64,000 bases of DNA from Pyrrhoderma lamaoense (taxonomy: Eukaryota; Basidiomycota; Agaricomycetes; Hymenochaetales; Hymenochaetaceae). The notes beneath the pieces are model-generated. The model saw only the letters and a program-made list of their open reading frames with translations, ran no database searches and had not been told where the DNA came from. Below, in pieces: positions 11,864 to 26,400 of the stretch (the stretch's first letter is position 1; each line of letters begins with the position of its first letter). Location of the stretch: assembly GCA_002794735.1 (NCBI GenBank), contig NBAZ01000009.1:806001-870000 (forward strand). Direction: 5' to 3'. A program made the position numbers and the translations under genes.

Positions 11864-14117
11864 CTCCAACCGCCCTCGGACGTCTCTTTCTGTATTGTTC
11901 ATGAATTGTTTATATAGCGTTTATGTAGTGGATAATACACTTCTAACTACTCCATTCGCACTAACCTATTTTTCTGCCTTTGTTCGAAGAACTAAGCCGC
12001 GCGCCGAGGAAGGGGGGGGGGAGAGTAGCTGGCGACAAAGGGAAGAAGAAGAAAGGGAAGATAGGGAAGTCCACCCCACCCCCACCCCCGCACTCGAAAA
12101 GCTTCGAAGCCACCCTATCCACATACATAAACATATAAGTAAGGGACCTCCTTTCCCTTCCCTTTGTTCACCCCCCACTTCATTCATTTTACTTTGTCTT
12201 ACTTTTATTTTATGATTAATTCAATTTTTTTTTACTCGTCTCATCTTTCCTAAAAAAAAAAAACCAAACGAACAAACATATAAACAAAGGGAAAAGTATA
12301 TCCATTCAGTCGATTTCAATTTTAACCTTTTTTTTTCATTGTGGTTTCCATTCGTGTAACAAGTGACAAAGTAACAATAAATTGTTCTACCCCCCCTCCC
12401 CCGGTCTCCAACTTCTAACTTGGCCCCCCAATTGGTCTTGGGGTGGGTCACGGCTGGAGTCACGGTTGCTCGCATTTCTTGGTTCCATAGTTCTTGGTCT
12501 TGGTCTTACTCTTGGCTCCTGATAAACCACACTTTTCACATCGCATCGCTTCTATAAGACTCGCTCTTTTAGATGTGCTACCGAGGGAGGGGGGGGGGGG
12601 AGGGTGGCTAAAGAACCAAGTTTTCCTACGACGGTTCACACAAAATAATTTCTATTCGTTCATCTGTCCTCTATCCGACCGACCATCGCTCTATCTCATT
12701 ATCACTCTACCTACCTATCTACCCTATCTACCTAACTCATTCACTACGGTCACGGTCTTGGCATGATTGGAATTGACGAGCGAATAAGAAGTATTGTATG
12801 TGTTTGTGTACGTGTGTATCCTGGTTTGTTATTACTATTGCTATAGAGACGGTTTGTACACTGCACACTGCACACCGTATTTCACAGACGCGAGAAAAGC
12901 GAAAGAAAAGAAAAAGAAAAACACCTTCCTTCTTTTTGTTCTATCCAAGTAGAGAGGGAAATACGACTATATACCGGTACCCAAACCAAATAAAAGTGAG
13001 TTAATTCAATGATAACGGACGCCGGGGGTGCGGGGTTGAGATGGACTGTAGCGCTTTGCTTACTACAACAACTACGCCTAATCCCTACCTTTCAATCGCC
13101 TACCATCCAAATTTTTGAGTTTATACCCAAATATCAACATTAACAGGAAGTCTTCTCTTGATGGACATACAACCCTCGTTTCCTCGCGTCGCTTGTTCAT
13201 TATCACAATCTTCTTCGATCTTCTCTACTTTCCTCTTCATACATGCATTTCTTCTAAATCTTGAGAGAATACAAAGAACCCCTTCGATACTAGCTTTTAT
13301 CCGACCTGATTCTTGAGTTGCATGGATATGTGATCAAGAGAAATCTTGGATGACTTGAACCCTCTCTTTTAATTATTGATATTATTCAGTCACTAATTAT
13401 CTTATCGTAACAATGGTGGTGATAAGATGTGACCTGTTACGTGACTAAACTGCGCATATAAACACGCATACATACAGAGTTACTAGTAAAGCGAGTATTA
13501 TATTAATATACTAATACCGTTACATTGTAACACACACACCCTAAGAAGTAACTACAACCCTCTAACAAGGGCGTATAAAAATAAAATCTCTGAAGAAAGT
13601 TACTCTGTTTAATCACTCACACTCGCATCCATCTTCATTCTAGTCACAAGTCCCAGGTATCCATCCTGGTGTATGTTCAAACCTACATCCGATATTAGGA
13701 CAGTAGTTGGTTATCGTTAGCACATTCTTGGCATCAACACTTCTGATCAACTAATCACTGATCTCCCTTCAAGAATTACTCCCTCACTTCTCACTTTCCC
13801 TTCAACTAAACAAAAACTGTCTTGTCTTGTCAGAGAGAAGGGGTGTAAACATGTAGAATTGGATACAAAGCGACTCTAACCGAGAGCCCCTCCCTCAAAT
13901 CCCTCGCAACCATCACCATCATCACCACTAAAGCGCACTGGTACACTTTGCATTTTGCACGCTATCACGGCTAAATCACACACCGCACCAAGAAAAGTGA
14001 ACACAGCATGGTATCCACTTTCTTGTGGAAATGTTTTACATTCTTGTGTGTTTTATTAGGGACTCTTACGCTAGTGCGTACAAGAAAAGGGAAAGAGAGG
14101 GAAGTGAACGACACCAA

Positions 14118-14173
14118 AAGAAGAAGAAGGAGAAGAAGAAGAAGAAGAAGAAGAAGAAGAAGAAGAAGAAGAA
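14118..14173. repeat. (GAA)n microsatellite
   Basis: About 56 bp of nearly uninterrupted AAG/GAA triplets, with one GGA variant near 14130. It produces long artificial Arg- or Lys-only frames on the plus strand and Leu-only frames on the minus strand. No surrounding coding pattern supports translation. Confidence 0.9.
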
Positions 14174-17100
14174 AGATAACAAAAATACAACAAAAAAATA
14201 CCTCGTCCAAGTCTGATCTGATACGGGAGCCGCAGTGCACATCCTTTCTACCCTGTCTTACCCCACACTCACACCATCTACTCCGACCACGTTGATGATG
14301 ATGATGTATGACGCGGTAAAGAAAGAGGTAAATTATATTATCAACTGCTCAGCTTATTTTAGCGAGCGAAGATATGTTAGAAGAAAGGAAAAAACGGCCA
14401 ATTCGGTATTCGGGGAAGGCCAAGAACCTATCCATGTTTCCAAGCCTTGCTAGTGTTAGATAGACGGAGCTGGTAGGGTTATACGGGTACACGATGCGTA
14501 TTATACGAAATAGGTGTATAGTACAAGAAAGTTTGATGAAAGTATTAAGACAAATACAAACTCAAACGGGATAAGCAAGCAAACAAATAACCAGGCTTAG
14601 GCTACGAACTTCAGACTTCTCTTTTAGAGCTCGAACTCAAATTCTCAATAGTAGAAACCTCAGGTAAACAATTCTCACTACCCTGCCGGACTACTTAATT
14701 TTCTGCTTTTCTTCAGTTATTTCTTCAGCAAGCCTTTAATCATGAATTGCAAGGGTACCACTACTGCGCTGGTACACGTCCATCATGAGATATTGTTTAT
14801 TTGCCAAGCATTAAGTTATTTCTGAGTCCAATTACATCATAATAATAGAGAAATTTATTTGTAGATCACAACCGTTCAAAGCAATTGAGAACTAAATACT
14901 GATGAGGCCTTTTCTTATTCGCCTATTCTTGGGCTCCATCATCCACCTGTGACCCTCCATCACATCAAGTCTTAGCCTTAGCAGTCCTTAGAACTATCAT
15001 TCCCTAATTTTAGTTTATTATCATTATTTAACCGTCTTATCTTTGGGCATGGTAAATATTGTTTCACTTGGCTCTCGCCGCTCTCAAACTTCCTAGTGAC
15101 GGTTTGAGTCTTGTCAGTTCTTGGGAAGAGACTTGTGGCTGAAGTCACAAGAGTAGGGTATGTTACCCGGCTTGGGAGTTGGAAGTGAGTCTAACGCAAA
15201 TAGTTATACATGTAGATCCGGGTAGTTCAGTTAAACTTGGATCGCAAACAATACATTTAATGTAAGTGTCAATGTCAAATGTTACTATATTTTTTGGATT
15301 CAGTCTCCGGCCGTTATGATTACTGTTTCATGGGAAGAGCCTTAACCGTCTCTGTTCTCCGTCCCCATCTCCGTTCCCGTTACCGTTACTTTTTGTTTTT
15401 TTTTCCTTCTTGGCTTGGCGAAAATCTGAAATTTCTCCTCCCTTTTTTAGACCCAGTTTTTCTTAGATAGAATTGATCCACTAGTACTATTTTCAGATGC
15501 AACATCTTAACTGAGATGATGTGACAATGTAGCTTTATCTAGTACGAGACGTTATCAAGTCTTCTCTTTTCTTCTGCTGCAAGTTTCATTAAAACTCCGT
15601 GAGTCTTTTGCATTACCGGCATACCATCGAGGAATACCAAAACATACCCGCATACCCAAGCAAGCATCTATCCAAGAAAAATCATTGTTTTCAGTTTCCG
15701 GATACACGTACTGGAGCTCTCAGCCTGCTCCGAGATTCGGACATGCTATAGTAGAAATCATCTTCGCCTTTTTCACTTCCCATGTATCAAATGTAACGCC
15801 ACTTCTTTTTTTCGTACTCGTAATGATCATCGTCTTATCACCCTCGCTCTTGACATACACAAACAAACTCACACGTATTTTTGCCTTTACCCCCTCCTTC
15901 CCCCTTATCTTTTTTCCCATTTAAAGCAAGGAATAATCAATGCTATATAAACTTGAAGCTAAAAATCCTAACATCCCCCAAATAAGCATAAATATGAATA
16001 CGACCAATATGTTCGGTCAGTTTATACCTCAGATCGTCGTTCCACTCTCAACTCTTAGCATGTGCTTCTCAACTTTGAACCAGTGCTTGAGTATTACTTG
16101 GCTTCATAGAACTAGGAAGATAGACATCAGTAGCGACAGCCGCGCCTTTTTTTCCGTGGACCCAAGTACATGTGTAGCTCTTTCGACCGCATAACCGCAG
16201 ATGTCGGGGAGATAGGTAACTACTATCAATTCCCCGTGTGAAGGTGGCTTGTAGTTCTAACTCGTATAGGATGCGCCCACGTATAGAGAAAGATCATACA
16301 TGACTTGCCAAGAACGTGTTTCTCGTCGCTTCCCAGAGACGCTGCACGAATCAAAATAATCCAATTCTTGGCAAACACACCTTCTTATTCTCATACTCTC
16401 ATTCTTAAATAGGCAAAAGGTCAGAATCTAATTTTAGAACATGGTCTGGGCCCAAATAGGCAAGTGACTATGAATATCACCTATTGATTCTGGAATCTTT
16501 CCCGCCTTTTTTTATGAACTTTTTAATTCCCTGAAAAATCTTCTTTTCCAGGAAAACGTAACTGTATCTAACAGATCTCTGTGTATAAGTTTATAGTTAA
16601 GCCGTTTCGGGGATTTTATGTATGTGCGTTTTCCTCCATTCTCCCTTACCCCGCCACCCAAAAATTATGTCGATAAAAATAGTTAACATAGAGAATTCAG
16701 AGCACAGCACATAACTTTGATCTTTTTTAATACATCCCGATAGTTTCCCCTTCTCCTTTTTTTGTCAAAATGTGCGTATCATCTTTTTCTTTTTTCTTCT
16801 TTGCCTCGGAAAGTGGTTATAAACATATATTGATTTGCAATATAACCGATATACATCTTATGCAACCCGACTCTATGCGCAGCAAGCCATGCACGCAGGC
16901 AGGCAGCATGAAGCACGGACCTCTCTCGTTTATTTCTTTTCTTTTTTGTTCACGGTTGAGGTAGGCTGTCGCCATAGCATATCGCTGGCTGGCTATTGTT
17001 CCTTCCGAGAGAATGCACATCTACACGCAAGCATTCAACATTTTCTCCTACCCCTCAAGTTCTCTCCCACGTCGAGTCGGAAAGAAAGGGGAGGGAAAGA

Positions 17101-20100
17101 ACTAGCAAAAAATGGTCTGATCGTCTAGTTCTAATGTCTCTGATCGTTCTCTTTCCCTTCTTTCTATGCGTCTAAACTCAAAAGCTTCCTTCTGGCATGT
17201 TCTGGCTTCAGGTCTTGCGGCGCTCTGGGGCTTATCTTTACCAAACTGATAGTCGTTGTAGACAACAAATTCTGATGATGATCACTCGAGTCGGGCTCTT
17301 CGGTATATCCGAGTTATTAGTCGAATCAAAATAATAATAATAATAGTAGAACCTCACGGGTACGCGGTAAATCTACACAGCCCGTATTGATCTTTTCCGC
17401 CCTGACGTATGTCTAGTTGTTCAACCACCAACCTTCTACGTACTCATGTCCCCATCATCAAGTCAATCACATCAAGAGAAACGTCCTGGAAAATCAACTT
17501 GCTGTGCTAATCAACGGTCTCGTTCTCACTGTCAGCCTCTTACAACTCCTTCGTTCCTTCCCCTTCTCTACCGATCTCCGTTGTCAGTTTTATGAGCCTA
17601 CCAACACAATACATCAACCTATAGCATTCCACACTCACATACTACCTCTACAACTCGGCCCTTCTGCTCGGGATGTCTCCTGCTATCTTTTTTTCCCTTG
17701 GTCTCCTTAGCAACTACAAACGCCTAATCTAGTTCCTCCAGATCTAACCAATCCGAGCCTAAGTTCGACTCTAGATCTCTCTCTCTCTTTTATATCAATC
17801 CGTTACCCGTTTCTGTTTCTGTTTTTGTGTACCCCTTCCTCTCTGTTCCGACAGTTCTCTCATCGTCATCGGCCCCCATCTCTTTCTCCTTCTCCATATC
17901 GTACTCGGGAGAACACGCAACAACAAAAAAATCTGCATAGATAATTACATACAAGTGTAGAGACGCGATTGGATGTAGTAGTATCATTTCAGTGATTTAC
18001 ATTTGTTCTAAATATAGCTTTTTACCAGCCGCTCAGTGGTAAATGTTGATCACCTTCAGAGAATGAAAAAAAAATGATACGATTCGGACAAGGTCATGGG
18101 AAATTCATATATCGCACATCTTTTTCATCTCATTTCCTTTGATTTCAATGAAAAAAAAAGGATAAAATCTTGTAAGAGGTTGATGTGCGCTCTTGCATAG
18201 CAAGTCCTAAGCTTTTGAGTCATCGACCAATAGCTTGTCAGATATTAGTATGACAACTGGCGCTGATGAGCTAGCCATAATTCCTTGACATTGTCAGAAA
18301 GAATGCGAATGATACTAGGAGAGGTAATGAGAAAGTTGTAAATGCCTTCACCGCTATCATATATTCTTTTTTCTTTCTTCCATTCTACGAGTAGTGAGTA
18401 TATGTCCCGTCCCGTCATAGTCACTTACCCGGTAAGCAGCAGGACTTACCGTACCATATCCTACCGCTACCCGAGCTGATATCGGCATCAATGGTTTCCA
18501 CGGCCCGTCTAGCTAGCCGTCTCGATATATGTATACAGTACATTATCATAAGTATGAAGCTAATAAAATCCAAATATAACGGCATGAACGGTATCAAGTA
18601 AGAAGAGTTCAAAAGCCGGTGGGTCGGGACTTCTCACGCCACATCATTCCCACTTGGTTATGTTACAGAGATTCAACCCGCCCTAAAACGTGTTGTAAAC
18701 AAGAATCACAAAGAATGGGATGGAATATATCGGGTTCTAAAGAGGAAATAATTCCACGGAAGACAAGAAAGAGGAGAAAATTACTATAAGTGGATTTTGT
18801 AAATGAGAAAAAGATGTGAATTTAAAAAAAAGAGAGAGAAAGCGGAATAGGAAGAAAGGGGAATGGAGGTTGAACACGAGAACTTGTTTTCCGCACTAAC
18901 TCATTTATCAGAAGAGATTAATGTAAGATAATTGTACAGGTGGCAAGTCAAAACTCTTATCATATTTTCTAGGACTAGAACCAGGAGCAAGGCTGAGCTA
19001 GAACCTCGCATTCAAGGTACATTCACATCCATATCACAACTATAAACTAAGTCCATAACATGGCATAACAGATGTACACATTCACATATATCTCTAAGAT
19101 AATAGCTAGGTTACATTTAAAGTGTATCATTTTTGAAATAGACGCCCATAGCGTTTCAAGCTCCTTTACTTTTTCTTCACAATTCACCGTTCGAAGCGTT
19201 TGAGTTTTGTGAGTACCAAAAACTCCCTACTCCGAGCCCAACGCACAAATCCCTCAACATTCCGTCTGCTGCGCGGCGTTTATGTTATGCATGGACCGTG
19301 CTAGCGGATGTATCTCGGAGAGCACACGCGCATCGTTGTAAACGGATCTCTTTGACTGGACAGAGTATTTAGATTAGTAACTCTGTTTTTTGCCTCTCTC
19401 CACTCCATGGAATTTACGATGATGGCTGAATTTTTGATGGGTCCTTTTTTTTCCTACTTTTTTTTTTCTTACACGCCGCACATGTATTTCGGGGCGCCGT
19501 GTTGAGCCGAGGCACACCCTTTTTTTCTCTTTTCCTTGCCTGTTCTTTTTATAGAACAGGATCATTCGGCTCGATTAAGTAAGTCACATGGATCACAATT
19601 GAAATACGAAAGAACCCCCCCTCTCCCCTTCTCTATATTATAATACATATACGAGATGCACTCCCATGATTATATCTTATGAATGAAAGACGAAAGATCC
19701 ATTAATTAGAAGAATATGGTGTCCAAGTACTCGATTCTCTTCTTACATGTAGCAAATTGCTCCATCTTATTAATACTGACTAATAGATCATTTGAAATAA
19801 AGGAACTAAAGAGACTCATGGCCGACTAAGATTCAGTTCGGCATTAAAGGATTATTAAGGATTATTAATTGAAGCCACATAGACGTCATTCAGATTTCTT
19901 TTCTTTCTTTTTACTTATTTTTTACTTAAAAATGAAGGTTGAAAGCAAAACGTTAAGGCCCAGGGACGTTTCAAAAAATTTTAAAAGTGGGGTTGCTCCT
20001 ATTTATATATACTTTAAGGAATGATATGGTATGCTACAGAACTAGTTTATACACCACTCATCGCCAATTCTTTACTCAGACCCGCTTACCTCGATAGCGG

Positions 20101-20416
20101 AGGGAACGGTGCCCCGGTAAAATCCGGTGACAAACTGGACCTAAGCCTATAGCACACTTTGTAGTGTAATTTTGTTACTCGTACGCAGTATAATCCGACA
20201 CTTTGCGTTATCTGTGCGATTTTATAAGGTTTTGAATAACAAGATCTCTTCTGTACAGTTTTTGCTATATATGTAAACTGCTAGTGATAATTTTGTGAGC
20301 TATAGATGTGTATGTATAATTTATACTAAACTATGTTATATACATATTTGTCTATCTCTACAAAATAACGACTTACTCTAGCCTCCACCGAGATCGAAAG
20401 TCCAGACCAGAGCTAT

Positions 20417-23400
20417 CTACAATTCATCCTTCCTATGCTCTTCCCCGCTCTCCTCATTTCTACTTTCTCCCTCAAACGCCGCACCGTCCCGGTCCTTTAT
20501 ATCCCCACTTTCACCTATATCTGCTTCCCTGTCAGAGGAAGCAGAATTGCCAAGGGATTCAGGTGTACCTCCTGAGGTAGCAGCAGCAGCATTTGCCAGC
20601 GCATTTGAATCTGCTGCTGCTGCGTGTGATCTAATCTTACCCTCGTCCGCAAGCTTACGAGCGAAACGTGCAATCTCCGCATCATATTCCTCCCACTCAG
20701 GAATTTGGCGGGCACGTGAAAGTTTTGGCTCTTTCTATATAAGTATGTGAAGTTGAAAAGACACAATGCGTGAGATTAGAAACTGAAATGACTGTAACTT
20801 GAATGAGGTATGTAGAAAAGCTAGAGAGCTCACAGTAAGGGGATTTTGACAGAGATCAATTGTCTTTGCCCGGTGGAGACGGTCCTTACTGCACCAAGTT
20901 TCACACTGTGGTCCTTAGAGTCAGGAGATTGTCAGAAACTAGAAATATGGCCAGAGCTTACCCATAACCAATCTTCGTCCAAGGAGAACTGTGACATATA
21001 GATCAGTACGAGCTCTTTTTCTGGTAAGACTAGCTACATACAATGGGAACCTCGCGCTGCAAGTTATTTGGAAGATCTACATTTAAGGCGGATCGATAAG
21101 TAAATCTCGTCACAAGAGATATCACATACCTTGGTCTAAGTTCGCGAGCGAGTTAGGATCTTGTGAGAGTTGTTGATAGTGGTGGCGGAGAATATCCTAA
21201 GCAGCCATTAATGAGATCCGAGTAGACTCACAAATAACTTACACCTGCGGCGATCTGGTAATATCATCAGTATATAAACATCAATGGAAAGAATTTCACA
21301 ACGTACCTGGCGGAACCGTGCCAAATCAACGACATACAATGCGCTGTACAAGTAAGATGATCAGAAATAAGTAAGATTTTGGTATCTGTGTTATATCTAC
21401 CTGATATGATATGGTCTTCCTTTCAAGAAATCCTTCCAATAACCCGTTTTCCAGAATCGGAAGCCTTCCATCTCCAAATTATCATCTCCCATGGGGGTAT
21501 ATCCATATGGTGCGCCATGCAAATCAAGATCTACAAGTTCTTGAAGGTCCGCTCGTACAATCTGGTCAGCATCGACAAAAATGACTTTTTTCAGATCCAT
21601 AGGGAATAGCACATCAAGAAAGAGGATCTTATATGCCCAGATAATCCTCTGCTTCTCCTTCTGGGCTCGCAACCATGAAGGCCACTTGTATGTTACAAGC
21701 TCATACTCGAAGTCATACGCTTCGGCAAAATGAGGTAGGAATTCCTAGAGGCACAATCTTGTTAGATAAGAAGACTCAAAAGCTACAAATAGCTGCTCAC
21801 TAAGAACGACGGCGACAAAAAGTTCTCAATAAACCAAAACTTTACAGAGCTTTTTGTATTTTTTAGTACACTGAGAATCATGATTGAAGCAAAACGCTGC
21901 AATATTTAACTGAGTCAACTGTCACTGCTCTGTTATGAACAACCTACCTCATAAAGAAGTCCTGAAGCAACTGTAAAGATATTAATATCTGCTTGCCGAG
22001 GAGCAATGGCCTTGACCTCAGATTCCTTTGGTCGGAAGAATGATTTGATACTGTTTGTTCAATGTTAGTACTCAAAAGGTATAGACAGTGTAGTAAACAT
22101 ACCGAGAGGCTATATCATTGAAGATACCCTCAGGTTCTTCATCTCCAATCACAAATTCGTCTAGAACATCTGCTCTCTCCATGCCAGGACGTCTTCTTAC
22201 CCGAGGATACAGCGTCAAGCCCTCAAAGCTAATAACAGTGATTTCATTACCAGCATCTTCAACGGTTGGACTTTTCCAACCATCATTGCCTGCGCTTTCA
22301 AGTACATATATATCACGACCTCGACCCTCCCGAATATTAAGTTGGAAAACTCCAGGGAAAGCCTTGAATTGTATATATCCCATGTTAAGGACAACTTGGG
22401 TATCATCAATAGGTGAGCCATCTAACGACGAAAGTTCCAATTGCAGACCCCTCGGGGGCGCATTTGTAAGTGCATCGCGAGTGTGACCTTCTATAACAAT
22501 GTTATCCAACTCAAATACGGCATTCAGTCCTGTGTGTTTGTCTTCGGGAGATAAAGCTGTGAGCTGTATATTGTCAAGATCGTAAAAAGCTTCCTTAGGT
22601 CGAACAAGCCAGGAGTGAGGCACATCCATGCCGAGAGTATAGATCGGTTCCACAGGTAAGTCCGTGAATACAATATGAGCTTGTATCTCGTCACTGAATT
22701 CACTATTAGTAATTCTAAGTGACGTGCTCAGAGGTTCACATACCCATTTTCATCGAAAGAAAGCCTCGGTGCTAAGCTGTAACGATAAAATCGCTTAAGC
22801 GGCATCTGGTCACATATATAAATAATTTTATCAAGTCACTGATATGGAATGAACCTACTTCAGAGTACATCCCAGGATTAAGATAAATCTGGACGTGAAC
22901 GAATGGCACGAAAGACAACCACTAGCACATGGAATAAGATAAGAGACCAAAATTAGGCAACTGATGCTAACCTCAAGGAAAGAAGACCATTTTTGAGATA
23001 CTTCACTTAGTGGATCTAACAGAATTCCGAATTGATAAATGGAATTTTCGGGATCCCCAAGCGAGAATGACCTAAGACTAGATTAAGTATTGGAGGAGAT
23101 GAGTGAGAGAACAAAATACTTACGTAAAACTGTCAGACAGTTGTTTGTAATTTCTTTGTCGAGGTCGTTGGTTTGTGTTAAATAACCCTTGTTCGCTCGG
23201 ATCAGGTAATTGTACGGACGAAATCACTGATGATGTCAAAGCGATAGTTTCACTATATTCATAGCTTCAAAACGCTACTGTTAGTGATGGGGCTCTTTCA
23301 ATAATAAGAAATCGAGCAAACCTATCCTTGCTTTCAAATGGAACAGTAAGGTTTTTTAAGGCATCAAGAATGGTTCTATTCGTTTTCGCTTTTCATAGTT

Positions 23401-26400
23401 AGCTAGAGTGATAAAGTCCTCAGCATCGAAAGAGTCAGGTTCTATGGGACCGATGACCTATAGTGCTGATAAATTGGGTGCTTTGATTCCAATAGGTCTA
23501 CAACTCACCCGACCGTTGATGATTAAAACAAAATCACCTGGAGCAATATCTAGGTGCTTTAAGAATAATCTACTACTAAACACATGTTTTTCGTGGGCCT
23601 TAGAAGTCTTGATCTCGTTCATTGGCACCCCAGCTTCCTGCAGAAGTTCAAAGATCCTGGAATTTTCTGATAAAACAACCTGTTCAGAGGCCTGTCCCCG
23701 ATTCCCAGTCTTTTCCGAGTCAAAGTTCAGAAGAACCTTGAGTTCATCAGATGAGATCCTGGAAAGAAGGCCATGAGAAGTAAGATGGGAGATGACCGGT
23801 GAGATATGACGATGTGTATCTGGCTCTTCGGATGCAGGATTATGAATAAAAGATATTCGAGCCTCTAAACCGTGATCCTGAAGGATAGTATATTAGTTGG
23901 TACTTAGTATGGGATGTAGAAAGGAGAAATTTTTATTAAACTAACTATTGATTGTAGAGCTTCGAGGGCTGCAGTTTTACCGCCTTCACTATCAAGGTCG
24001 GCCACCACCAAAATCGTGCAATCTACTTTTTTCTTTTCTAAAGTAGGTGATTATAAGAATCCGTTTTCCCTCAGTAATGAACTTTTTTACCGGGATAGAT
24101 ATAAGAATGAATGCCGAGGTTGAATGCCGACTTTTCAAACACCTCCGCAAGGTTCACAGCACGGAGACTTTGCCCTGTTGAACCACTTAAACCATTAACT
24201 GTAGCCGATGGGAATATGTATCGATTACGACGAGGGTTTGATTCCGGGAGATCGTAAAAGTATGTATCTATTTGAGCCGTGTTCGCATCACTTAACTCCC
24301 CATGGTATATCTGGAGCATCTTAGTTACTATGATTCAGACTAGATAAAATTTTATTACCTTCTCTTGAAGAATTGCGATTTGTGTATTCATTTCCGTCTG
24401 GAGCTGTTTCAAAAAGGCCTGTATGAGAATGGAAGTTAGTATTAGTATGTGCACTATATGAATCAAGGTGGTATCAAACCTCGTCCAAGTCATAGTGTTT
24501 TCCATTAACAAAGGCGTGGCCCGTTGGACAAGACTTTTGAGTCGCATCGAGCCGTTTTAGATATGCACTAGCCCTTTCAACACGTTCTGCTAAAGATACT
24601 TTCCCATCAACATCCTTCTCATCATCACCTTCCTCCGAATTATTTTCCCCCATAGAATTATCCTCATGAATTATCATTTCGGCAGTCCCATCAAGAATAG
24701 AGTCAAAGTCCGCAATTGGGCGCGCCCCCTCTGCCAGCTGCTTGAGCTTAGTATATTCACTACGAACTAACGACCAGTCGATAACGGGCTCTGATGCCTG
24801 GATTTGTCCAATCTTATCATACAGGTTATTCATTCTGCATCAAGTTAGCAGGTTAGTTGGCACACCTGTCCAAGAGGTTCATAGTCTTTGCTCGTCCAAA
24901 TGCATCTATCATATAGTAGAAGAGTTTTGCCATTTTAAAACCTTTTGAAAGCTGATGTTAGTTTATGAGTTATTTAGAATTCAAAAGCTAATACCATCTT
25001 CTGTTTCCGTACTCGGCACAACTCCAAAGCGAAGAGGGAATCCTCTACTGATAATATTTTTTATAGGACCAGCTATATAATTCAGACTGGCTGTTTGAGA
25101 AAGATCGGATACAAGGATAACATTAATCAAATTTTGTCTAATGTTGTGAAACTGTCCCGGGTAGACCTGACGTAGAAGCTTAATTTCGTGTTAATGGTAT
25201 CTCCTGGCAATAAACACGTAAAGGGTCTACTCACCCCGGTTAAGGAAGGATTCCAGCGTGCGTATCTTGAGTCCTTAGTTATGTCGTTCCACCATACAAT
25301 AGTATTTCCTCCTTCAGGACGATCACTTGCATCAAAAAATCCTTCTAGAGCTTCTGCACTTTCAGACTTCATGGTCCCAATAGACTTGTGCGTCAGTAGT
25401 TCAACCGCCTGATTTGGGGAAAATCCTATAGAGGCGAGCGAGCGCGCGATACCTCGCTCTTTGCGCATCAGACGAAGTAGCCCTAACGGCGTCATGTCCG
25501 TCTCTTGGATTGATAGCCCATTTAGCCACATCATATTAATGCCGCTGGGGACCTTAAGTCGATTATCGTGCACCTCATCTACAAGGCTCTCATTGAGTAC
25601 AACACGATGGGATAAAGCTGATGCATATTTAGGAAAGTTTTGAGAAAGCTGCTTGAGTACTGTAAGCGGACTCAATGAGTTAGTGATAAGCTGCGTCGCT
25701 TTCATAGATAAGTCTAAGCAAGTATAGGTCAAAATTAGCCAAATAGATACAAAATAATAAACTAACTTTTCAACTCTTCTTCAGAAAGCGGACCAGATGC
25801 ATCAGAGCCATTAATTGGATATTGTTCTATCAGTGACAAAACGAGGTCGTCTTCTAGTTCCACAGACTCTTCAGAGTTACTACTGCTACTTTCTGAGAGA
25901 ACACTAATCAGTCTTGTTTAGAGCATACACTAATTGAGTTAGAGCAAGCTACCAGAAGCCACTGCCCTGCGATCATCAAGAACAAGATAATCTGTCTTCT
26001 TTAGATCTAGAGCAACGCCATACCCTGAAAGGTAACTTTTTCCTTCGCCCCTTGTGGGATATGTCGATAAACATATTCTAAACGGGGTTGTACTGCGTCT
26101 GCCAATTTATATAAGTAGTTGTGTATTTCCCGGAAGTTCTTGGACCCAGGATCAGCGTACAGTATTGCTGTTCTCTGGGGGGATCAAGTTGTTGAGAAGG
26201 ATCCGGGATAATATGGTCAAAGGAGAGGAGCCTTGGGCGTGTATAGGTTCTTATAGAGTATTGGATTAGGCATAAAGGCAAAGGCGGAGACAAGGACATA
26301 CCTATTTGATGAAAGCTCCTCTGATTCGATAGTTTCGTGACCTATTAGCCTTGCCATTGTGTCCACGTCGCAAATCTTTTCTCCATACCAGTCAACCCAG

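Larger units (their letters stand above)
9351..20416. other. Eleven-kilobase stretch without recognisable genes
   Basis: Between the PMA1 promoter and the end of the UGGT gene I found no conserved protein, no convincing exon chain and no tRNA. Open frames are short and dominated by low-complexity residues. Contents: A-rich tract near 9594-9620; A-run near 10275; (TC)n at 10847-10866; C11 joined to A16 at 11837-11863; G-runs near 12010-12020 and 12589-12600; a (GAA)n array at 14118-14173; (ATA)n at 17328-17345; small hairpins such as the one at about 18024-18045. Long runs are pyrimidine-rich on the plus strand (about 11600-12800). It could hold regulatory DNA, untranslated RNA or fast-evolving genes that I cannot recognise. 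Confidence 0.55.

Noticed and set aside
13665..13690. Possible tRNA B-box (GTTCAAACC)
   Set aside because: No matching A-box or cloverleaf stems upstream. No tRNA was found anywhere in the window by eye.
14008..14295. Arg/Lys-rich proteins on the plus strand and a poly-Leu protein on the minus strand
   Set aside because: They are translations of the (GAA)n microsatellite at 14118-14173 and have no conserved flanks.
16305..16376. Inverted words TTGCCAAGAA and TTCTTGGCAA about 50 bp apart
   Set aside because: Arms of about ten bases with no target duplication or second copy seen; too weak to call a mobile element.
18024..18045. Small hairpin TTTACCA/TGGTAAA
   Set aside because: A seven-base stem in a long AT-rich stretch is expected by chance.
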